Of a DNA stretch of 64,000 nt, positions 1 to 7,720 are shown in pieces. The stretch comes from Burkholderiales bacterium PBB3 (GTDB lineage: Bacteria > Pseudomonadota > Gammaproteobacteria > Burkholderiales > Burkholderiaceae_C): NCBI GenBank assembly GCA_002256115.1, contig NKIK01000001.1, positions 124,001 through 188,000 on the forward strand, written 5' to 3'. The stretch's first letter is position 1; every line of letters begins with the position of its first letter. Made by a program: the position numbers and the translations under genes. The notes under the pieces were generated by a model that ran no database searches, was not told where the DNA came from, and worked only from the letters and a program-made list of their open reading frames with translations.

Positions 1-1703
1 AGCAGGCGGCCGAGAACGGTGCGACCTGCGCAAAAGAAGACGAAGCCAAAGCCGTTGCGCAGCAGGCAGAGCAAGCGGGCGCTATGAATTCAGGAGCTGC
101 TCCCGCACTATCCACGGCCTCAAAGGCCCAAAAGGCACTGAATTCAGCTGCTGGAATGCCCGCACCGTCCACCGTGTCTCCGCTCACCTTTTTTGCCAAC
201 CCCAATTTGCCCAGCGGCAAGAGTGGGCATGGCAAGCTGAAGGTGCCCCCGCGCGAGCGTTCGGTGATCCGTCTGCCCAGCTACGAGCAGGTTAAGAGTG
301 ACCCCATCCTTTATGCCCACGCCAACCGCGTGCTACATCTGGAGACCAACCCTGGCAATGCCCGCGCGTTGGTGCAAGCGCACGGCGAAGGCGTGATTGC
401 GCGCGATGTGTGGAGCACGCCACCGCCCATCCCGCTGACTACGGCCGAAATGGACTTTGTGTTCGATCTGCCGTATGCCCGCAGCCCGCATCCCGCGTAC
501 GCAGACGAAAACGGCAGCCACGACCACGCCACCAAAATCCCGGCTTGGGAAATGATTCGCTTCAGCGTCAACATCATGCGCGGCTGCTTTGGTGGCTGCA
601 CCTTCTGCTCGATCACCGAACACGAAGGCCGCATCATCCAGAGCCGCTCCGAAGAATCCATCATCAAGGAGGTCGAAGACATCCGCGACAAGGTTAAAGG
701 CTTTACCGGCACCATCTCTGATTTGGGTGGCCCCACGGCCAATATGTACCGTCTGGGCTGCAAGAGCCCCGAGATTGAGGCGGCTTGCCGCAAGCCCAGT
801 TGTGTGTACCCCGGCATCTGCTCCAACCTGGGCACCAACCACGATCCGCTGATCAAGATCTATCGACGTGCGCGCGCGCTCAAGGGCATCAAAAAAATTC
901 TGATCGGCTCCGGCCTGCGTTACGACCTGGCCGTCAAGAGCCCCGAGTACGTGAAGGAGCTGGTGCAGCACCACGTGGGCGGCTACCTGAAGATCGCGCC
1001 CGAGCACACCGAGCAAGGCCCGCTGACCAAGATGATGAAGCCGGGCATCGGCTCGTACGACAAGTTCAAGACGCTGTTCGAGAAATTCAGTGCTGAGGCT
1101 GGCAAAAAGCAGTTCCTGATTCCGTACTTCATCGCCGCCCATCCGGGTACGACCGATGAAGACATGATGAATTTGGCGATCTGGCTGAAGAAGAACGGCT
1201 TTAGGGCTGACCAGGTGCAGACCTTCTATCCCAGCCCGATGGCTACGGCCACGGCCATGTACCACTCGGGTCGCAACACCTTGAAGCGCGTGCACCGCAC
1301 TGCCGAGAGTGAAGACGAGACGGTCGACATCGTGCGCGGAGAGAAGCGCCGCCGTCTGCACAAGGCTTTTTTGCGCTACCACGATGCCAATAACTGGCCG
1401 TTACTGCGTGAAGCTTTGAAGACCATGGGTCGGGCAGACTTGATTGGCAACGGTAAGCACCATTTGATTCCCACCTTCCAGCCCTTGGGCGATGGGGGTT
1501 ATCAGAGTGCGCGCAAGAAGAATTCAACGGTGGCACAGGTCAAGGCCGCTGCGCCGGTGAAGGGCCGTATGCTGACCCAGCATACCGGTCTGCCGCCGCG
1601 GGTGACTGGTTCTGTAAAACCTGGATTGAGTACCGGGGTGAAGCCTTCTGCACGTTTGGCCTCCAAGCCTGGCGCTAAGCCGTTGCGCAAACCTAACCAA
1701 TAG
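1..1703 (+). CDS. ygiQ: YgiQ-family radical SAM protein, 5' end beyond the window
   Basis: The frame is open from the left edge, so the true start lies outside the window; the ATG at 84 is internal. The CX3CX2C cluster motif binding the [4Fe-4S]-SAM cofactor is encoded at 585, 597 and 606 ([12 protein letters not shown]), followed by the EHEGR and [11 protein letters not shown] segments typical of YgiQ. These proteins are usually about 700-750 aa, and their biochemical role is not settled. About 30 codons near the left edge are low-complexity, and repeat R1 at 93-138 is translated in frame as GAAPALST, so this linker has been expanded by a repeat. The C-terminal 60 residues are a basic, Pro/Ala/Lys-rich tail. 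Family assignment is firm; substrate unknown. Confidence 0.93.
   Translation, partial: QAAENGATCAKEDEAKAVAQQAEQAGAMNSGAAPALSTASKAQKALNSAAGMPAPSTVSPLTFFANPNLPSGKSGHGKLKVPPRERSVIRLPSYEQVKSDPILYAHANRVLHLETNPGNARALVQAHGEGVIARDVWSTPPPIPLTTAEMDFVFDLPYARSPHPAYADENGSHDHATKIPAWEMIRFSVNIMRGCFGGCTFCSITEHEGRIIQSRSEESIIKEVEDIRDKVKGFTGTISDLGGPTANMYRLGCKSPEIEAACRKPSCVYPGICSNLGTNHDPLIKIYRRARALKGIKKILIGSGLRYDLAVKSPEYVKELVQHHVGGYLKIAPEHTEQGPLTKMMKPGIGSYDKFKTLFEKFSAEAGKKQFLIPYFIAAHPGTTDEDMMNLAIWLKKNGFRADQVQTFYPSPMATATAMYHSGRNTLKRVHRTAESEDETVDIVRGEKRRRLHKAFLRYHDANNWPLLREALKTMGRADLIGNGKHHLIPTFQPLGDGGYQSARKKNSTVAQVKAAAPVKGRMLTQHTGLPPRVTGSVKPGLSTGVKPSARLASKPGAKPLRKPNQ
93..138 (+). repeat. Dispersed repeat R1, copy 1 (in ygiQ frame)
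   Basis: Matches the core GCTGCTCCCGCACTATCCA followed by a GGCC...GGCC hairpin and a GGCA end. It lies inside the ygiQ reading frame without breaking it. Confidence 0.85.
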
Positions 1704-1714
1704 CTTGCGTAGGA

Positions 1715-1808
1715 GGAGTTTGGGCGGCAAAGCGCTCTGCGTAGGTAAAGGAGGAGCCCGCGCAGCGGGCGGGGGACACGGAGCAGAGCGCTTTGCCGCC
1801 CAAACTCC
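1715..1808. repeat. Dispersed repeat R2, copy 1: 26-bp perfect inverted arms
   Basis: Arms at 1715-1740 and 1783-1808 are perfect reverse complements. They flank a 42-nt core carrying AGGTAAAGGAGGAGCCCG and GGGGGACACGG. It begins 12 bp after the ygiQ stop and could act as its terminator. The same core recurs at 22833 and 36942 with different arms. Confidence 0.9.
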
Positions 1809-1815
1809 GGAGTGC

Positions 1816-2019
1816 CTAGGCTCGGTGGCCTAGCAGGCGGGCTGGCAAGTACAGAATCGCCTTTAGCAGTGACAGGGCGGCGCCTACGCCGATTCCGATG
1901 ATCGACAGCGGAATCGAAATCAGCAGCACCAGCGGCCACAACACCAGGGCTAGGATAGCGATGGGCCAGCACAGCACCATCAGGATCAACCAGCCCACAA
2001 AAAGAAGCAGTGCTTTCAT
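1816..2019 (-). CDS. Small inner-membrane protein, 67 aa
   Basis: The product is almost entirely hydrophobic, with two predicted transmembrane segments (about residues 3-33 and 34-58) broken by prolines, and a short basic C-terminus (LPARLLGHRA). Start is the ATG at 2019. It reads away from the neighbouring repeat and shares its strand with the next small gene. No function can be assigned. Proteins of this size and composition are common in Burkholderiales genomes, which together with a clean frame supports a real gene. Confidence 0.7.
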   Translation of the reverse strand: MKALLLFVGWLILMVLCWPIAILALVLWPLVLLISIPLSIIGIGVGAALSLLKAILYLPARLLGHRA

Positions 2020-2045
2020 TGCGAGTTTCGGATTGCGGTTGTGGC

Positions 2046-2228
2046 TTAAACCCTGCGGGCGACGATGGTCACTGTGTCCAGTACCGTCACCTGAGAAGTT
2101 TGAACCATTTCATCGTCTTGGCTCGCGGCATTGAAGCCCCAGAGCATGCCGCCTTGCACGGTCAGGGTCATCAAAACTGCCACCATCAAAGCGGCTATGC
2201 GGTTGGTGCGGATTACGTTTGCGTTCAT
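2046..2228 (-). CDS. Small secreted or membrane-anchored protein, about 60 aa
   Basis: An in-frame ATG at 2228 has a GGAG seven bases upstream; the ATG two codons earlier is too close to that site and the longer frame upstream looks non-coding. The product starts with a basic stretch (NANVIRTNR) and a hydrophobic segment (IAALMVAVLMTLTVQGGML), like a signal peptide or membrane anchor, followed by an acidic, then valine-rich tail ending VTIVARRV. No family recognised. It precedes the 67-aa membrane gene on the same strand and may be co-transcribed. Confidence 0.55.
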   Translation of the reverse strand: MNANVIRTNRIAALMVAVLMTLTVQGGMLWGFNAASQDDEMVQTSQVTVLDTVTIVARRV

Positions 2229-2419
2229 TTTCATTCTCCAGTTTGCAAGCCACTGTGGCTGCGATGGAGTGAATGTAATTTCGGCGGCATCGGAATGCAC
2301 CCGGTATGCGACGAATTGCATTGCCGTGGCATTTGGTGACCGAAATTACGGATGAACGGCGCACCGTTTCGCACTTGGTGTCCAAAGCGGCGATTCGGAA
2401 GCAGTCGGCGCACTTTTAA

Positions 2420-2461
2420 GCCAAATCGGCCTTTCAGGCCGTGGATAGTGCGGGAGCAGCT
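2420..2461 (-). repeat. Dispersed repeat R1, copy 2 (intergenic)
   Basis: Reverse-orientation copy in the 295-bp gap between the small secreted gene and the nitroreductase. It carries the GGCCTTTCAGGCC hairpin and ends in GGGAGCAGC. The rest of the gap shows no gene. Confidence 0.85.
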
Positions 2462-2523
2462 ATAAAAAGTGTAGCGATTGCATGGCCAACGCGTGCATCC
2501 CAACACGGGCCAACCATGCCATG

Positions 2524-3255
2524 TCAGCGATGGGCTAGCAAGAAATCGGCGGCCTTGGCCCTGCCTGGGTTGTAGTGGTTGATCGCATGCTCCGATGCAT
2601 AACCTATCGACAGGCCTGCAATCAGTTTGTAATCCGCAGGCACGTCAAAGGCCTCCCGCACGGGGCCAGCCCAGGTGGCCAGCGCGCCCTGGGCGCAGGT
2701 GCCCAGCCCATGCGCGTGGGCGCTGAGCATCAGGCTTTGCAGGTAGATGCCGGCGTCCAACACCGAGAACTCACGCAGGCCGCTGTGCACGAAGAAAAAG
2801 ATGGCTGTCGGGGCACCAAAGAACTCAAAGTTACGGCGCATTTGCGCTTCGCGGGCAGCGTGGTCTTTGCGGCCTATGCCCAGCAGTTCATACAAGCCAT
2901 GGCCGGTAGCTCGGCGCTGGGGTTGCAGGTCTTCAGGGTAGGCAAAGTTGGTTTCAAAGTCACCATCGGGCAGCACATGGCGTTGGCGGGTCAGCAGTTG
3001 CAGTTTGCCCCGCCAGCCTTGGCGCTGGGCTCGCATACCCAAGTCAAAGCGCTCGGTGAGCTCTGTGGCCAAGCGGTCCCGCACCGCGCCAGACGCCACG
3101 GCAATGCGGTAAGGCTGGGTGTTGGACCAACTGGGTGACTGGTTGGCGTCTGCCAAAACGCTTTGCAATAGCGCTTCTGGAATCGGTGTGGGCAGAAAAT
3201 CGCGCACGCTGCGGCGGCCGCGGATCAGATCGAAGAAGCTGGAAGCGGGGGTCAT
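2524..3255 (-). CDS. Nitroreductase family protein (FMN-dependent)
   Basis: A 243-aa protein with the N-terminal RRSVRDF segment that contacts the FMN phosphate and the SPSWSNTQPYR segment typical of NfsB/RutE-like nitroreductases; the C-terminal part has GLGTCAQGAL and a glycine-rich SIGYAS loop. These enzymes use NAD(P)H to reduce nitroaromatics, quinones or unsaturated substrates. Start: the ATG at 3255 overlaps the stop of the hydrolase upstream (ATGA), implying coupled translation. It is the last gene of a tetR-hydrolase-nitroreductase operon, so it is probably induced by the ligand of that repressor. Substrate unknown. Confidence 0.88.
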   Translation of the reverse strand: MTPASSFFDLIRGRRSVRDFLPTPIPEALLQSVLADANQSPSWSNTQPYRIAVASGAVRDRLATELTERFDLGMRAQRQGWRGKLQLLTRQRHVLPDGDFETNFAYPEDLQPQRRATGHGLYELLGIGRKDHAAREAQMRRNFEFFGAPTAIFFFVHSGLREFSVLDAGIYLQSLMLSAHAHGLGTCAQGALATWAGPVREAFDVPADYKLIAGLSIGYASEHAINHYNPGRAKAADFLLAHR

Positions 3256-4184
3256 GCTGCAGGGGCTGAGGTGGTCGCTTCGACGCTTGGCGTATCCGAC
3301 GCGGGGTGCTCGGCAAACCAGCGCAAAGCGTCTTCCCACAAAGGCTGGGCCTGGCGACGGAAATAGCCCATGTGCCCGATCGGGCCGATGCCCAGCGTGG
3401 CGGGGTTGATGTCTATGCGCTGAAAAGGCGCATTGCGGTAGGCCGACATGAAGGCATCGCGCGAGGCGGGTGGTGCCCACAAATCGTCAGTGGCGTTGGC
3501 CGCCACGATAGGGGTAGTGACGCTGTCGAACAGGCCAGCGACATGGGCCATGGCCGGGTCATCGAAAAAATAGCGTGGGAACTGGCACCAGTGCTTCCAG
3601 TCGCGGTAGACGCCCAACGGCAGGTCTTCTCCCATTTTGAGTTTGCTCCAGGCCAGGTAGCCTTTCCAGCGGGTGAGCATCGGGCCAATCACATGCCACA
3701 TGAGTAGCACCTTGAATTGCTCTGCACGCGGCATCCAGCCATGCCAGCCCGCGCCGGTGGCAAAGGTGTAGAAACGCGCTACCCGGTGGTGGTTGGGCAG
3801 TAGGCCAAAGGCGTGGCCACCAAACGAATGGCCGACCATGAACAGGGGCACCGTGTCACTGGCCATGGCGTCCACCGCAGCGCGCACATCCTGAAAAGCC
3901 CAGTCCAGGTAGTCCATCCGAAAGCCACGCAAGCTGGCGGGTTTGGACAGGCCAATGCCGCGGTAGTCCACCGTGAGCACGGCATAGCCCTGCTGGGCCG
4001 CGTACAGCGCAAAGTTGCGGTAGAAAAGCTGCGGCACGCCCGTGGCCCCGGCCATCACCAAATGGGCGCGCACCGGTCCGACGGCGTGGTAGCGCATGGC
4101 CTGCAAGGCAAACCCATCAGCGGTGTGTAACGTGATGGGTTCGGGTGTGGAGGTTGGAGTAGGTGTTGGCATGGTGGGTGTCAT
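3252..4184 (-). CDS. Alpha/beta-hydrolase
   Basis: A 310-aa protein with the nucleophile elbow VGHSFGGH (Ser about residue 120), an oxyanion-region segment after strand 3 (VMAGATGVPQ), an acidic residue in NATDDLW and a late histidine in GPIGHMGYF. It resembles uncharacterised serine hydrolases of the YheT/exported-esterase type, but no signal peptide is seen. The first 20 residues are a Thr/Pro repeat. The ATG at 4184 overlaps the tetR stop (ATGA), and its own stop overlaps the nitroreductase start, so the three genes form one tightly coupled unit. An ester or lactone xenobiotic is a plausible substrate, by inference only. Confidence 0.85.
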   Translation of the reverse strand: MTPTMPTPTPTSTPEPITLHTADGFALQAMRYHAVGPVRAHLVMAGATGVPQLFYRNFALYAAQQGYAVLTVDYRGIGLSKPASLRGFRMDYLDWAFQDVRAAVDAMASDTVPLFMVGHSFGGHAFGLLPNHHRVARFYTFATGAGWHGWMPRAEQFKVLLMWHVIGPMLTRWKGYLAWSKLKMGEDLPLGVYRDWKHWCQFPRYFFDDPAMAHVAGLFDSVTTPIVAANATDDLWAPPASRDAFMSAYRNAPFQRIDINPATLGIGPIGHMGYFRRQAQPLWEDALRWFAEHPASDTPSVEATTSAPAA

Positions 4185-4801
4185 GGCTGTGGTGGCAGGC
4201 TGAGTCGAATCAGATCCACCAAGGCTTCGGTGGTGTTTTGCATGGCGTGCACTTGCCCGGCGACGCGGGCTTGCAAGAGGGCGCCTTCGTAGGCGGAAAC
4301 GATCAGCGCCGCCAGGTTGGCACTGCGCGCGGGCGCAATGCCTGCGGTCTGCAAGGCGTCGGCCAAATGGGTCCGAATACTGCCAAAGCCGTCGGCCAGG
4401 GCGGCACGGATGGCTGCGTCGTCGGGCGTAGATTCCAAGGCAATGGAGGCCAGCGGACAACCCTGTTCAAACCCACTACCCGCCAACAGTTTTTGGGCTG
4501 ACACCATCCAGGCCTGTAGTGCATCGGCGGGGTCCGCGTGGCGTTTCAGCAGTTTTTGTAGCCCAGCGGCAATTTGACTCACTACGGTTTGAATGGCGGC
4601 AATGGCCAGCTCCGATTTGCCACCGGGAAAGTGGTGGTACAGCACGCCTTTGGGCGCGCTAGCCTCGGTCAGCAGTTCGTTGAGGCCGACGCCGTGGTAG
4701 CCCTTACGGCGCAGGGCATTCAACATGGCGGCAATCAGCCGGTCGCGGGTGGGTAGGGGGCTGTCGCTCTCAATGCTGACAGACGAGGCAGGGGTAGACA
4801 T
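4181..4801 (-). CDS. TetR-family repressor (LmrA/YxaF-like)
   Basis: A 206-aa regulator. The N-terminal helix-turn-helix spans about residues 36-64 (GLNELLTEASAPKGVLYHHF), a common TetR recognition-helix region. The C-terminal ligand domain (CPLASIALES...) resembles the LmrA/YxaF subgroup. It is first in the operon with the hydrolase and nitroreductase. A palindrome fitting a TetR operator lies 13 bp before its start, inside the predicted promoter, so autorepression with release by a small molecule is the expected mode. Effector unknown. Confidence 0.9.
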   Translation of the reverse strand: MSTPASSVSIESDSPLPTRDRLIAAMLNALRRKGYHGVGLNELLTEASAPKGVLYHHFPGGKSELAIAAIQTVVSQIAAGLQKLLKRHADPADALQAWMVSAQKLLAGSGFEQGCPLASIALESTPDDAAIRAALADGFGSIRTHLADALQTAGIAPARSANLAALIVSAYEGALLQARVAGQVHAMQNTTEALVDLIRLSLPPQP

Positions 4802-4809
4802 GCGAGAAT

Positions 4810-4837
4810 TCTATAGACCAGTCGGTCTAGACGTCAA
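4810..4837 (-). promoter_or_regulatory. Promoter with nested TetR operator
   Basis: Reading the minus strand, TTGACG (4837-4832) and TATAGA (4815-4810) are separated by 16 bp. The palindrome TAGACC-AGTC-GGTCTA (4814-4829) fills the spacer. Binding there would block RNA polymerase directly. The -10 is so close to the ATG at 4801 that the transcript would be almost leaderless. The palindrome resembles operators of the LmrA/YxaF group. Confidence 0.75.
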
Positions 4838-4870
4838 GACCCGGTACGTCGCGGATGCGACGCCATCCAA

Positions 4871-5803
4871 CTAGGGCAGGGTGTGCAGCGGGATGTCTTT
4901 GGCAACTGCCAGCGCGTCCAGTTGGGCGCGGGTCTGTCCCAACAAGTATTCGGCTATCGCTTGGTGCGTGGCCGGCGCGAACATCGCCATGATGTTGCTG
5001 CTGGACAAGCCCACCGTAGCGGCCAACGACGCCGCAAAGTGCGGTTCCAGCGCCGCCAGCGCCACCCGCCCATCTTTGCAGGGGTAAACCTTGTACCCGG
5101 CGTGGCCGCCACCTACAGCGGCACCCTGGGTCGTCAGACCCCAATGGCGGGGCAGAGCCAAATAGGCGGCTGCGTCGGAAAGCGCGACTTCCAGGCGCAC
5201 GCCTTTGCCACTCGTTAACTGGTGCAGTCGGGCTTGCAGCACGGCCTCGCTGGCCATCAAAGAGCCGCCCATATCGGCATACAGCGTGGGGGGCAATTCC
5301 AGCCCGGTAACCAGATGGCTTTCGGCCAAGTAGGTCAGGTCATGACCCGGCTCTTCGGCCCGCGCGCCGGGAGCCCCCACAATTGCCACGCAGGACAGTT
5401 GGGGGTACAGCTTGTGCAGGGCCTTCCACTCCAAGCCCAGTTTGGTCAGTGCAGATGGGCGAAAGCTGGTCAGCAGCACATCGGCTTTGGCCAGTTCGCG
5501 GTGCAGGGCTTTTTGGCCCTTCTCGGTTTTCAAATCTGCCTGGGCAATGCGCACTTGGTGGTGCAGTTCGTCATACGCAGCGCGGTTGTAAAGGCCCATC
5601 GGGTCGCCCGAGGTGCCTTTGCGCGCGCTGGGGTGGGGCGGTGGTTCCAGCTTCACGCAACTCGCCCCCATCTGCTGGCAGCGCATCAGAGCCGCAGGGC
5701 CGGGCAGATTCAGCGCCAGGCTCACGATGCGAACGCCCTTCAAGGGCCTTATGGGATTAAGCGGCTTGGCGGGCAAATAGGGAGAGGCAGCGGTGGTGTT
5801 CAT
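4871..5803 (-). CDS. CaiB/BaiF (family III) CoA-transferase, racemase-like
   Basis: A 310-aa protein with the family N-terminus (LKGVRIVSLALNLPGPAAL), the KLEPP CoA-contact region and the GHDLTYLA motif, whose aspartate (about residue 155) is the catalytic or acyl-carrying residue in this family. The sequence is closest in style to alpha-methylacyl-CoA racemases, but it is shorter than the usual 360-400 aa; the C-terminal region looks trimmed rather than broken. Start is the ATG at 5803, diverging from the exonuclease gene. Transfer or epimerisation of a branched acyl-CoA is likely; substrate unknown. Confidence 0.83.
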   Translation of the reverse strand: MNTTAASPYLPAKPLNPIRPLKGVRIVSLALNLPGPAALMRCQQMGASCVKLEPPPHPSARKGTSGDPMGLYNRAAYDELHHQVRIAQADLKTEKGQKALHRELAKADVLLTSFRPSALTKLGLEWKALHKLYPQLSCVAIVGAPGARAEEPGHDLTYLAESHLVTGLELPPTLYADMGGSLMASEAVLQARLHQLTSGKGVRLEVALSDAAAYLALPRHWGLTTQGAAVGGGHAGYKVYPCKDGRVALAALEPHFAASLAATVGLSSSNIMAMFAPATHQAIAEYLLGQTRAQLDALAVAKDIPLHTLP

Positions 5804-5826
5804 GGGCAGGATGGAAGTGGCTTGCG

Positions 5827-6990
5827 TTGATGATAATGGCGCATAGTCTCGGCATGCGTCCCGCAAATGCCAGTGCCCCACTACCCAAGTACCCTGTGAA
5901 CAACGATCAACTCGACTTTGCTTTTGTGGCCGACTTGCCCACGGCACCCGTCACGCCCCCCAAACGGATCGCACGCGCCAAGGCGACGCAACCCACTGCA
6001 GCGCCGGTGCAGGCCACGTTGCAACCGGTGCCGCAGCTTTCCAAGGTCGTTATGGACGATGCCGAAAGCATGGCCCGCGCACTGGAGGCGCATCCGGACT
6101 ACCGCGTCATGCGTCGTCTGGTCCCCCGTTTGCAATGGCCGCAACCCCAAGCGCAGCGCGTTTGTACCGTAGTCGTGCTGGACACAGAAACCACCGGCTT
6201 GGACGCCTCCAAAGAAAAGATCATTGAACTGGCGCTGCTCAAAGTGCAGGTGGACCTAGACACCGGGTTGCCCGTGGGCGAAGTCACGGTCTATGACGAG
6301 TTGGAAGATCCCGGCATTCCCATCCCCAAAGAGATCGAAAAAATCACTGGCATCAACTCGGCCATGGTGGCTGGCAAGCAATTGGATGAAGGCCGGATTG
6401 CCGCGCTCATGCAAGGCGTGGATCTGGTCATCGCCCATAACGCAGGGTTTGATCGGCCCTTTGTCGAGTCCCGATTGCCGCATTTCAATCAGTTGGCATG
6501 GGCATGCTCTTTTGCCGATATTTCCTGGAAAGACCAGGGCCGCAGTTCGGCCAAGCTGGAGAGCCTGGCCCAGGCGATGGGTTATTTTTACGACGCCCAC
6601 CGTGCCGAAATGGACTGCCATGCGCTGTTAGCGGTACTGGCAGCGGCCTTGCCTGTGACGCCTGCGCCCATCGCTGCAGACTTGGTCACCCCGTCCAGCA
6701 CGGGTTTGGCCTGGTTGATTGGCAAGGCGCAGCACCCGACCTACCGTTTGCAAGCGACAAACGCCCCGTTCGATGCCAAAGACAAGCTCAAGGCGCGCGG
6801 CTACCGCTGGAATGCCGAGCAAAAAGTGTGGCACACCCGCCTGGACAGCCCACATGCCTTGCAAGAAGAGTGCGCATGGCTCAAAGAAAACGCCTACCAC
6901 CAGCGCTCAGCCGTGGTGCAGGTAGAAAAACTGGACGCCCAGGTACGCTATTCCAACCGCCCCGGTGAGACGCTCTACCAACAACTTTGA
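5827..6990 (+). CDS. DnaQ-like DEDDh 3'-5' exonuclease with C-terminal DUF5710-like domain
   Basis: A 387-aa protein. After a variable 110-residue N-terminal region there is a complete DEDDh exonuclease: D119 and E121 (LDTETTGLD), D209 (IAHNAGFD), H258 and D263 (AHRAEMD). At residues 315-350 a small domain with LKARGYRWNAEQKVWH resembles DUF5710, a module frequent in mobile-element DNA-processing proteins. The start may be the ATG at 5827 or the one at 5854; no strong ribosome site decides it. The gene stops within the alternative TTG start of the MOSC gene, so they are probably co-transcribed. Likely DNA repair or maintenance. Confidence 0.85.
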   Translation: MMIMAHSLGMRPANASAPLPKYPVNNDQLDFAFVADLPTAPVTPPKRIARAKATQPTAAPVQATLQPVPQLSKVVMDDAESMARALEAHPDYRVMRRLVPRLQWPQPQAQRVCTVVVLDTETTGLDASKEKIIELALLKVQVDLDTGLPVGEVTVYDELEDPGIPIPKEIEKITGINSAMVAGKQLDEGRIAALMQGVDLVIAHNAGFDRPFVESRLPHFNQLAWACSFADISWKDQGRSSAKLESLAQAMGYFYDAHRAEMDCHALLAVLAAALPVTPAPIAADLVTPSSTGLAWLIGKAQHPTYRLQATNAPFDAKDKLKARGYRWNAEQKVWHTRLDSPHALQEECAWLKENAYHQRSAVVQVEKLDAQVRYSNRPGETLYQQL

Positions 6991-7016
6991 TCACCCACAA
7001 CCCTGAGCGCTTCGCA

Positions 7017-7607
7017 ATGCAACAAGCTGTTTATTCATTGGTTGGCGTACAAACCGGCCAGTCCCGCAAGGTCCTTATGGGTGGTCGCTCTGTACCGACG
7101 GCCATTCATAAGTCCTCGGTGACGGACGCTGTGCCGGTAGGGCCGCTGGGTTTGCTGGGTGATGAGCAGGCCGATTTGACAGTACATGGGGGCTTGGACA
7201 AAGCGGTATACGCCTACCCGACTGAGCACTATCCGTTTTGGGTGGAAGCCCGTGCACAAGCCGGAGTTGCAGGATTCGATGCGGCCTTGGCCTGGGGTGC
7301 CATGGGAGAAAACCTGAGTTTGCAGGGTTTGCTGGAAACGAATGTATGGCTGGGCGACACGCTGCAATTTGCCCACTGCACGCTGCGGGTCACGCAGCCT
7401 CGTGAGCCTTGCTTCAAGTTCAATGCGGCCATGGGCTTCAATCAGGCGGTCAAGCGCATGGCACAAACGGGCTATTGCGGCTTCTATTTGGCGGTCGATC
7501 TGCCCGGGCCCGTGCAGGTGGGTGAAAGTTTTTCAGTGATTCCCGGGCCGCGGCGGTTGAGCGTTCCAGAGAACTTTCAGGCGACGATGTTCAGGCACTC
7601 GCGTTGA
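7017..7607 (+). CDS. MOSC-domain protein (YiiM-like)
   Basis: A 196-aa protein whose MOSC core includes the conserved cysteine in QPREPCFKF and the GLLGDEQADLTVHGG and GENLSL segments typical of YiiM-type proteins. MOSC proteins handle molybdenum-cofactor-bound sulphur; YiiM homologues reduce N-hydroxylated compounds. I chose the ATG at 7017; an in-frame TTG at 6987 overlapping the exonuclease stop is an alternative. Co-transcription with the exonuclease is likely. Substrate unknown. Confidence 0.85.
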   Translation: MQQAVYSLVGVQTGQSRKVLMGGRSVPTAIHKSSVTDAVPVGPLGLLGDEQADLTVHGGLDKAVYAYPTEHYPFWVEARAQAGVAGFDAALAWGAMGENLSLQGLLETNVWLGDTLQFAHCTLRVTQPREPCFKFNAAMGFNQAVKRMAQTGYCGFYLAVDLPGPVQVGESFSVIPGPRRLSVPENFQATMFRHSR

Positions 7608-7652
7608 CAGGCGGTAGTTGGGTATTCAAGGTGCATTGATCCATTTTTTTAC

Positions 7653-7671
7653 TTGTGCTGCACCAGCACAA
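7653..7671. promoter_or_regulatory. Short palindrome upstream of the REC-GGDEF-EAL gene
   Basis: TTGTGCT-GCACC-AGCACAA, a 7-bp perfect inverted repeat in the 113-bp gap before the regulator gene. It could be an operator or a weak terminator of the MOSC gene; no U-run follows. Confidence 0.4.
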
Positions 7672-7720
7672 CTTTAAGAGTGAGCTTGGTGCACAATGTT
7701 TGAATTAACAACACTATGAC

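Noticed and set aside
84..92. ATG at 84 as the start of ygiQ
   Set aside because: The frame is open upstream to the window edge and the residues after the ATG derive from repeat R1, so the real start is outside the window.
333..1382. Long open frame on the strand opposite ygiQ
   Set aside because: It mirrors the coding frame of a clearly conserved radical-SAM gene; composition and His/Val/Leu-rich product are typical of a shadow frame in GC-rich DNA.
2385..2520. Several short open frames upstream of the nitroreductase
   Set aside because: They overlap repeat R1 and promoter-like sequence, lack ribosome sites and have no family features.
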